Assembly (NCBI GenBank): GCA_016713175.1
Contig: JADJPQ010000025.1
Span: 1-8,475, forward strand
Length of the DNA: 8,475 nt
Reading direction: 5' to 3'
From: Planctomycetota bacterium
GTDB taxonomy: Bacteria; Planctomycetota; UBA1135; UBA2386
Made by a program: the position numbers and the translations under genes
The notes under the pieces: generated by a model
Told to the model about the DNA's origin: nothing
What the model saw: only the letters and a program-made list of their open reading frames with translations
Database searches by the model: none
Shown: in pieces, positions 1 through 4,844 of the stretch
Numbering within the stretch: position 1 is the first letter of the stretch
Layout: each line of letters begins with the position of its first letter

Positions 1-2
1 CG

Positions 3-695
3 CCGCCATGCGAAGAGGCGGGCATGGTGGGCACCGGCCTGAGTCGGAAGGTGGTGCTGGTCGGCGGTGCCGGTGCAACCGGCGCCAACGACCAGTGGAG
101 CTGGGACGGAAATGACTGGACGCCGCTCGCAACGGCCACTCGTCCCAGCCATCGCGAGTGGTTGGAGCTGGTCTACGATTCGCAACGGGACGTTTGCGTC
201 CTGTTCGACGACTTCAGCAGCCCGGTTGTGACCAATCACTGGGAGCTGACCGTGCCGGTGCAACACCCTGGGACGGTCAGCACGATCGGCAGCGGGTGCC
301 CCAGCAGCGCAGGCGTTCCCACACTCGCCGCTGCGCCCGGATCCTTGCCGTTCGTCGGTCATGGATTCGAACTGCGAATGACCGGCGTTCCTAGCTCCAT
401 CTTCAGTCCGGCGTTCCTGATGACGGGCTACTCGACGACACAATGGTCCGGGCGGCCGCTGCCATGGGCTCTCGGCTCCTATGGCATGCCAGGGTGTACC
501 GCGTGGGTTGCGGCGGAGGCAACGGACCTCATGTCGGGCCTGGGCGGTGTCGCTACGAAGGCATGGAACATTCCGGTGTCGACGAGCTTTGTTGGGGTCG
601 AGTTCCATGCGCAGGGTGCGGTGCTCGATCTTGGACTCAACGCGGCTGGCTTCGCGGTTTCGAACGGAGTCACCGTGCACGTCGGGCAGCTGTGA
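3..695 (+). CDS. Kelch-like secreted protein, C-terminal part (5' end outside window)
   Basis: The frame is open to the left edge, so the visible 230 codons are the end of a longer protein; the ATG at 24 is internal to a Kelch-type segment and probably not the start. The first 80 residues resemble the last blade of a Kelch beta-propeller: VVLVGGAG followed by a W-x-W-D-G-x-x-W turn, then a strand pair ending in NHWEL. The remaining ~145 residues form a Gly/Ala/Pro/Thr-rich, beta-predicted module with two isolated cysteines (in GSGCPSS and MPGCTAW) that could form a disulfide. This resembles a C-terminal module I associate with exported planctomycete proteins; that is family recollection, not a search. 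Likely role: extracellular or cell-surface protein of unknown ligand. It ends with TGA at 693-695 and is the only convincing plus-strand gene. It is read as host chromosome next to an inserted element. Confidence 0.75.
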   Translation, partial: PPCEEAGMVGTGLSRKVVLVGGAGATGANDQWSWDGNDWTPLATATRPSHREWLELVYDSQRDVCVLFDDFSSPVVTNHWELTVPVQHPGTVSTIGSGCPSSAGVPTLAAAPGSLPFVGHGFELRMTGVPSSIFSPAFLMTGYSTTQWSGRPLPWALGSYGMPGCTAWVAAEATDLMSGLGGVATKAWNIPVSTSFVGVEFHAQGAVLDLGLNAAGFAVSNGVTVHVGQL

Positions 696-802
696 ACACA
701 CCAGCCACGCGGTCAGGCCCGGTAGGACGCCAGGGTTGTGATCCAAGGGCAACTGGGCGCGTGCGGACGCCGAGTTCGCGCACGATCCGGGCGCGTGCTG
801 TC

Positions 803-816
803 CGTTCTCTAGAACG
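803..816. repeat. 14-bp dyad with a CT centre
   Basis: CGTTCT at 803-808 and AGAACG at 811-816 are exact inverted repeats around the dinucleotide CT (809-810). It is an AT-richer island in a GC-rich spacer. Symmetry does not extend further outward. Serine-integrase attachment sites are partly symmetric around a central dinucleotide, so this is a weak candidate crossover site. An operator or chance is equally possible. Confidence 0.3.
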
Positions 817-1282
817 CGGCAATCTGCCAACTCCGGGTCGTCGGCGCGCGGTGTTTCATGGGCTCGGCCGAAGTAGGCACCATCGCTACGGACCGGAAGC
901 CCGAAGCCGGGCCTGAAGCCGGTGTTTCTCGCCATTCCGGCCGCGACCGCGGCTGCGTCGCATTTCCTTGAGCATGTGACCTCCGCGGCGCGGGTCGGCG
1001 GCCATGCAAGACCTGGGTCGGCCGTCGGCGCCAGCCGTTACCAACGGTCGATCAACGGTGAATCGCAAATCGCGGAGAAGTTCCTCGGAAGAGCGAGCCG
1101 CGGGTCGTGTTCGCACCGGCGGGCGGGGTGGTGCCCAAGCCAGTTGCCGACGCGAACCCGTGGCGCTGGTTGACAGAAATGCGAACCGGTGCCGGATGGC
1201 GGAGTGTCGTCGCCAGCTACCGCGCCGCCTGGATCCGCCGGGTGTTCGTGGTGTCGCTGCCGGCGTGACTTGCCGAAGCCAA

Positions 1283-1295
1283 ACGCCTGCGGCGT
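1283..1295 (-). terminator. Possible weak hairpin after the last minus-strand gene
   Basis: ACGCC and GGCGT form a perfect 5-bp stem with a 3-nt loop, starting 23 nt beyond the TAG stop at 1319-1321. On the minus strand it is followed by TTGG rather than a real T-run, so it is a poor intrinsic terminator. It is listed only because it is the nearest hairpin after the operon end. Confidence 0.2.
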
Positions 1296-1318
1296 CGATT
1301 GGGTGCCATCCGGTCGAC

Positions 1319-1765
1319 CTACCCGACGGCCGCTTGCAGGATCGCCACCGCCTTGCGCACGGCGTCCTTGAGCCGCTCGCTGTCGGCAGCACCCTGCGTC
1401 TGGATCCTGCCGACCACCTGCCGGATCAACGCCTCGGTGTCGACGGGCGGCTCAGCGGCGCGAACTCGGCGCGGCTGGCGTTGTGCTGCCGGGGCCGTGA
1501 TCGCCGCGCCAGCGGGCGCCTGCGCGTTGCCTTCAGCCATCAGGCGGCGGGCCGCCGTGACGCTGGCGCCGGTGACGCGCAGACCGTGCAGCGCGGCCTG
1601 CGCCTTCAGGTCGTCGAGGCCGATGTCCGGGCTCTGCATCAGGGCGTGAACGCAGAACACGATCGTGTCCTTGGCGTGCGGGAACCGCGCCTTCAGGGCG
1701 GCGAACTCAGCGTTCCAGTTGGCGGTCGTGGTGGCCGGGGAAGTCTGGTCGAGAACGGTCGTCAT
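1319..1765 (-). CDS. Small predicted DNA-binding protein, last gene of the recombinase cassette
   Basis: This is a 148-aa protein starting MTTVLDQ. Its ATG at 1765-1763 shares a base with a TGA of the preceding frame (TGATG), typical of translational coupling, so this start is preferred to the upstream in-frame GTG at 1810. Residues 15-75 are predicted helical (NAEFAALKARFP, then an HALMQSPDIGLDDL helix, then LHGLRVTGASVTAARRLM). The last segment has the pattern of a recognition helix followed by a wing, so a winged-helix fold is plausible. Residues 76-110 are an Ala/Pro/Gln linker, and the C-terminus (DTEALIRQVVGRIQTQ to the end) is a second helical, possibly oligomerising, region. I do not recognise a named family. 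Its position at the end of the recombinase operon suggests a recombination accessory protein or regulator; this is inference. Confidence 0.6.
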   Translation of the reverse strand: MTTVLDQTSPATTTANWNAEFAALKARFPHAKDTIVFCVHALMQSPDIGLDDLKAQAALHGLRVTGASVTAARRLMAEGNAQAPAGAAITAPAAQRQPRRVRAAEPPVDTEALIRQVVGRIQTQGAADSERLKDAVRKAVAILQAAVG

Positions 1766-2142
1766 CAGCGGTCTCCAGTTGGAGGTCGGGGAACAGAACA
1801 TGGAAGGCACGCCTCTGGTCCTGCCAGAGCGCGTGCCGTCCCGACAGCACGTAGATGGCGATCGCGCGGCTCGACCCTGCCGAGGAGCACGGCGGCCTGG
1901 ATGTCCGGTGCCAGAAGCGCGAGGTCGCAGATCTGCGTCAGGCGCGCCCGCGACAGGCCGAGGCGCCGGGCCGCGGCGGCGTAGTCGCGAAGATCGCCGC
2001 GCTCGATGAGGGCCTCGATGTGGTGGGCGAGCGCGATGCGGCGGGCAATGCCGGTGGCGAGTTTGTGCACGGGCGGCGCCGGCTCGGGCGCGGTGCGTCG
2101 CCGTGCCGTGCGGAACCGGACCGTCATCGTGATCGCGGTCAC
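1765..2142 (-). CDS. Small HTH protein downstream of the serine recombinase; C-terminal frame uncertain
   Basis: The GTG at 2142-2140 overlaps the recombinase stop (GTGA); the first ATG is at 2127. The basic N-terminus (MTVRFRTARRRTA) leads into PVHKLATGIARRIALAHHIEALIERG and then a clear helix-turn-helix, DYAAAARRLGLSRARLTQI, followed by CDLALLAPDIQAAVLLG. Small HTH proteins ending in LLAPDIQ accompany recombinase/DUF2924 cassettes in my recollection. The uninterrupted frame stops at 1765 in a TGATG overlap, but after about residue 85 its codons are poor in G/C at third positions. The +1 frame over the same bases is G/C-rich at third positions and encodes GRHALWQDQRRAFHVLF, stopping at 1707. 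I think the +1 frame is the ancestral C-terminus and a one-base indel lies near 1860-1880. Likely role: transcriptional regulator or recombination accessory factor. Confidence 0.6.
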   Translation of the reverse strand: MTAITMTVRFRTARRRTAPEPAPPVHKLATGIARRIALAHHIEALIERGDLRDYAAAARRLGLSRARLTQICDLALLAPDIQAAVLLGRVEPRDRHLRAVGTARALAGPEACLPCSVPRPPTGDR

Positions 2143-3702
2143 GCTGACCTCCGGTTGGCCGTGTCGCGCGCGAGCGCCTCGATGGCGTTGTCGCGGAACT
2201 CGATCGTGAGTTCGCCGGTCGCGCCGGTGAACCGGACCTCGGCGATCAGCAACCGCAGGATGCGCGCGCGTTCCTTGGGCAGCAGCTGATCCCAGATCGG
2301 CGCGAACTCGGCGAGAGCGGTTCGCAACGCGACTTCGTCGATCGAGTCGTTCTGCATGGCGGCGAGTGCGGTCGCGATCTCGTCGTGCCGCGCCTGCAGC
2401 CGGCTGATCTGTTCGTCGACCTCGGCCAGCCGGCCGGCGATCGTGTTGGCCGCGACGCCGCCGTGCTGCAGGGCGTCGAGCAGGTTCTTGCGCTGACCGG
2501 TGAGTTCGGTCCGGTCGTTGGTGATGCGGCGTGACTCGGCGATCAGCTCGGGCTGCTGGGCAAGGCGGGCTTGGCGCGCGGCGTTCAGTGTGGCGAGCAG
2601 GACGGTCGGGTCGGCGCCGATGCCCCGGATCTTGGCCGTGACCACCTCCTCGATCTGGGCGGCAGGTGCGCGACTGCCGGGGCAGGCGTCGGCGCCCTCC
2701 TTCATCACGGTCTGGCAAATGTAGTAGCGGTGGATCCGGTTGCCGCGCGTGTTGGCGGCGTGCGACATGGCTGCCCCGCATCGGCCGCAACGCAGGATGC
2801 CGCTCAGGATGGCACCCCAGCGGTTGGTCGTGTTCCTGGGCGCGCCGCGTCGATGGTTGCGCAGCGCGTCTTGGACCTCGTCGAACAGCGCCACGTCGAC
2901 GATCGCGTCGTGCCGGCCGGCGACCAGTTCGCTGCCGCACCGGACCTTGCCGGTGTAGAGCGGGTTGGTCAGCAGCGCGCGCAGGCCGTTCTTGTCGAAG
3001 GGCGTACCGTGAACCGGCTTGCCGGCCTTGTTCACCCACGACTTGTTCTTGATGCCGCGGCGTTCAAGTTCCGCGACCGTCGCGACCAGCCCGCCGTGGT
3101 CGAGGTAGAGGCGGAAGATCTCGCGGACCAGATCGGCTTCCGTCTTGTTGATCACCAACGCCTTGTCCCGCACGTCGTAGCCCAAGACCGGTCGGCCGCC
3201 GGTCCAGGCACCGCGGCGACGTGTCGCGAGCACCTTGTCTTTGGTGCGCTCGCTGATCACCTCGCGTTCGAACTGCGCGAAGCTCATCAAGATTCCGAGC
3301 GTCAGCTTGCCGAGGCTGGTAGCCGTCGAGAACTGCTGGGTGACCGAGACCAGCGCGATGCCGCGCTTCTGGAGCAAGTCGACGATCTTGGCGAAGTCCA
3401 CCAAGCTGCGGCTGAGCCGGTCGAGTTTGTAGATGGCGACCACGTCGACCTTGGCGGCCGCGACGTCGGTCATCAGCCGCGGGAACGCGGGCCGGTCGGC
3501 GTTGCCGCCGAGAACCCATGGTCGTCGTAGCGATCCGGGAGGCGACCCAGCCCTCGCCGCGTTGGCTGGTGACGTAGGCCTCGACGGCTTCGCGTTGCGC
3601 ATCGATGCTGTCGAACTCGAGTTCGCTGGCGAACGCTGGCGGGCGTAGATCGCGACGCGGGTCTGCGGCGTTGCCGTGGCGGGGACTTGGCTTCTTGATC
3701 AC
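2139..3702 (-). CDS. Large serine recombinase (integrase), N-terminal domain frame-disrupted
   Basis: The GTG at 3702-3700 overlaps the DUF2924 stop (GTGA). Domains in order: resolvase catalytic domain, with VAIYAR, EFDSIDAQREAVEAY, RYDDHGFS, NADRPAF, the arginine motif AIYKLDRLSRS and the long helix LGILMSFAQFEREVISERTKD; the Recombinase domain (LGYDVRDKALVINKTEADLV through NPLYTGKVRCG); a zinc ribbon with CGRC, then YYIC and a fourth Cys in DACPG; a coiled coil of about 70 residues (AESRRITNDRTELTGQ to ALAAM); and the tail LLPKERARILRLLI. The continuous frame covers only 2139 to about 3510. The first ~65 residues are scattered over three frames: MIKKPSP in one, VAIYAR in another, EFDSIDAQREA back in the first, RYDDHGFS in the third. 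That implies about four one-base indels between 3505 and 3684. As given the protein cannot be made intact, so it is either a pseudogene or has local indel errors. Known role of the family: site-specific integration and excision. Confidence 0.85.
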
Positions 3703-4138
3703 GCCTTTCGCTCCGTGAGTCCGAAGAACAACTTCCCGTTCCACTTCGCGCCGGTGATCGCGAACGCCACCGCCGAAAGCGAGCCGTAGCGGTTGCCGTT
3801 CCAGACGAAGCCATCGGCCGTGACCTCGACGCGGATCTGCTGGCCGCGCCATTCCCGCTGTAGGACCGTGCCGGGGCGCGGCCCGGTGCTGGTGATTGGT
3901 GTCGATCGTGGCGGCGCCGCGGTTGGCACCGTGACGTCGGCGTTGAGTCTGGCGATCGCGCCCTGGCGACCGACGGCAGGCCTCCGAACGCCGCGACCTG
4001 CAGCGCGTGCGCGATCCGCTTTCGCATCCAGGCCGGTTGGCGGTAGCGCGGCGGCTTGCCGATCACGCGTTCGAACTCGGCGGCCAACTCCGGTGTCGAC
4101 AGGCTGTCGAGGGCGGCGATCTGGTTGGCAATGCTCAT
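3699..4138 (-). CDS. DUF2924 protein, split by one frameshift
   Basis: The start MSIANQ (ATG 4138-4136) overlaps the upstream TGA (ATGA), and the end LTERKA-stop overlaps the recombinase GTG. The N-terminal half has helices SIANQIAALDSLSTPELAAEF and KPPRYRQPAWMRKRIAHALQ, the usual DUF2924 opening. The C-terminal half, in another frame, has PGTVLQREWRGQQIRVEV, then DGFVWNGNRYGSLSAVAFAI and the diagnostic ending KWNGKLFFGL. The halves join near 3962-3970: adding one base in GTCGCCAGG links GGLPSV to RQGAIARLNADV. The restored length of about 145 aa suits the family. DUF2924 proteins are commonly encoded directly before serine recombinases. Their function is not established; a role as recombination accessory or directionality factor is my inference from the overlap and co-occurrence. 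Confidence 0.8.
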
Positions 4139-4331
4139 GCGGGCGACTCCATGGTCGACCGACATGAAGCCTCGGATTGCCCGAGGACATCAAGCTGTTC
4201 AGCCGAGTTCCTGGGCGCAGAACTGGGCTGATTGCGTTGGCTGCCATCCGCTGGAACCCGGCCGCCATGATCTCGCCGATCTCGGCCAACCGTTCGTTCC
4301 GCGACATGCGCGCGGCGTCGATGGTCTTCAC
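4135..4331 (-). CDS. Small leader protein upstream of DUF2924, probably frameshifted
   Basis: The GTG at 4331-4329 overlaps the stop of the SpoVG-like gene (GTGA). The first ~30 residues (MKTIDAARMSRNERLAEIGE, then IMAAGFQRMA) form an amphipathic helix, as in the short ORFs that often precede DUF2924 genes. That frame has no stop before it runs into DUF2924 coding sequence. The alternative frame ends PSSAPRNSAEQLDVLGQSE and then ESPA-stop, with its TGA overlapping the DUF2924 ATG (ATGA) as at the other junctions in this operon. I therefore join the two frames by a one-base indel near 4235-4260, giving about 65 aa. The helical start and both overlaps are visible; the join is inferred and the function unknown. 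Confidence 0.45.
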
Positions 4332-4612
4332 GACGTCACCTCAGTGTGCTGACCGAGCTGAGCCAAGATCTGGGATTCGATCTCGCGGCGTGCGGCGTCA
4401 TCGGCCGGGCGGATGTAGCTGTGCCGACGGCCGGCGCGGTCGGTTCGGGCCGGGAACGAGATCGCGAACCGGCCCTCGGCGGTCCGGCGCAGCACCAGGC
4501 CATCGAGGACGAGCGTGCCGTAGCTGACCGACAAATAGCCCAGCAGACCGCTGCGGACGTCATCGTCGGAGCCGCGGACCCAGGATCGAACACGAGCTTC
4601 AGGCGCGACCAT
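4328..4612 (-). CDS. SpoVG-like small protein
   Basis: 94 aa. The ATG at 4612 has a good Shine-Dalgarno (AAGGGAG, 6 nt upstream) and overlaps the preceding gene by 14 nt; the stop overlaps the next GTG (GTGA). The core, LLGYLSVSYGTLVLDGLVL, then RTAEGRFAISFPARTDRAG, then RRHSYIRPADDAARREI and a terminal helix IESQILAQL, follows the strand and helix order of SpoVG: a 'hhDxxhhhhxhhhh' strand pair, a basic '(A/M)P(S/A)(K/R)' loop, a His-containing strand, and a helix starting after 'hxP'. SpoVG proteins bind nucleic acid and act as post-transcriptional or septation regulators in Firmicutes. Homology here is by pattern only. In the SpoVG-type N-terminus one expects a first strand; the alternative frame over the first 10 codons reads SRLKLVFDP, which fits better, so a pair of compensating indels may be present. 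Function in the element is unknown. Confidence 0.55.
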   Translation of the reverse strand: MVAPEARVRSWVRGSDDDVRSGLLGYLSVSYGTLVLDGLVLRRTAEGRFAISFPARTDRAGRRHSYIRPADDAARREIESQILAQLGQHTEVTS

Positions 4613-4844
4613 CGATTTCTCCCTTGCCGGCCGCGGCAATGCGCTGGCGCAGCCGTTCCAACCGAACCCACAGCAACAACGACCAGCCGCAGACGTCCTC
4701 AAGCTCCTGCTGCACCTCATCCACCAGCTCGCCCGCCGGCCGGGTGAACGAGCGGTCGCCGTAGGTCGCGGCACCGGCAGCCAGTCGGGCACGCAGGCGG
4801 GCAACGAAGCGATCGATGTCAGCGTCGAGCACGGACATGGTCAT
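4599..4844 (-). CDS. Small helical protein, possibly a MazG-like half-domain
   Basis: 81 aa, starting MTMSVLDADI; the ATG at 4844-4842 overlaps the primase stop (ATGA), with a second in-frame ATG at 4838. It is predicted almost wholly helical: DRFVARLRARLAAGAATYGD, a short loop SFTRP, then AGELVDEVQQELEDVCGW running into SLLLWVRLERLRQRI. The acidic pattern E-L-x-x-E-x-x-x-E-L-x-D-V followed by a hydrophobic helix recalls the metal-binding first helices of all-alpha NTP pyrophosphatases (MazG/dUTPase type), and YGD-x-SF precedes such helices in small phage proteins. It is short and I cannot identify a complete second E-x-x-D motif, so enzymatic activity is doubtful. It could equally be a structural partner of the helicase. 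Coupling to the primase gene suggests a replication-linked role. Confidence 0.55.
   Translation of the reverse strand: MTMSVLDADIDRFVARLRARLAAGAATYGDRSFTRPAGELVDEVQQELEDVCGWSLLLWVRLERLRQRIAAAGKGEIDGRA

Larger units (their letters stand above)
696..1318. other. Gene-poor spacer, probable element/host boundary
   Basis: About 620 bases lie between the Kelch-like stop and the last minus-strand gene. No frame gives a recognisable protein, and I see no tRNA-like T-loop or rRNA segment. It holds a 14-bp dyad at 803-816, a short GC hairpin at about 900-912 with no T-run, and a 68-codon open stretch on the plus strand (1062-1268) of unusually protein-like composition. If the minus-strand genes are an integrated element, one attachment junction should lie here, but it cannot be placed without the other end. 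Confidence 0.5.

Noticed and set aside
696..1000. tRNA gene as integration target
   Set aside because: I find no T-loop consensus or acceptor-stem pairing on either strand by eye.
886..1392. 168-codon minus-strand ORF past the cassette end
   Set aside because: Its start is a shadow of the last cassette gene, and the rest is Arg-rich with no recognisable motif.
1004..1984. 326-codon plus-strand ORF
   Set aside because: It runs antisense to two minus-strand genes, is Arg/Ala/Gly-rich and shows no motif.
2571..3530. 319-codon plus-strand ORF
   Set aside because: It is the antisense shadow of the recombinase, whose domains and zinc ribbon are clear on the other strand.
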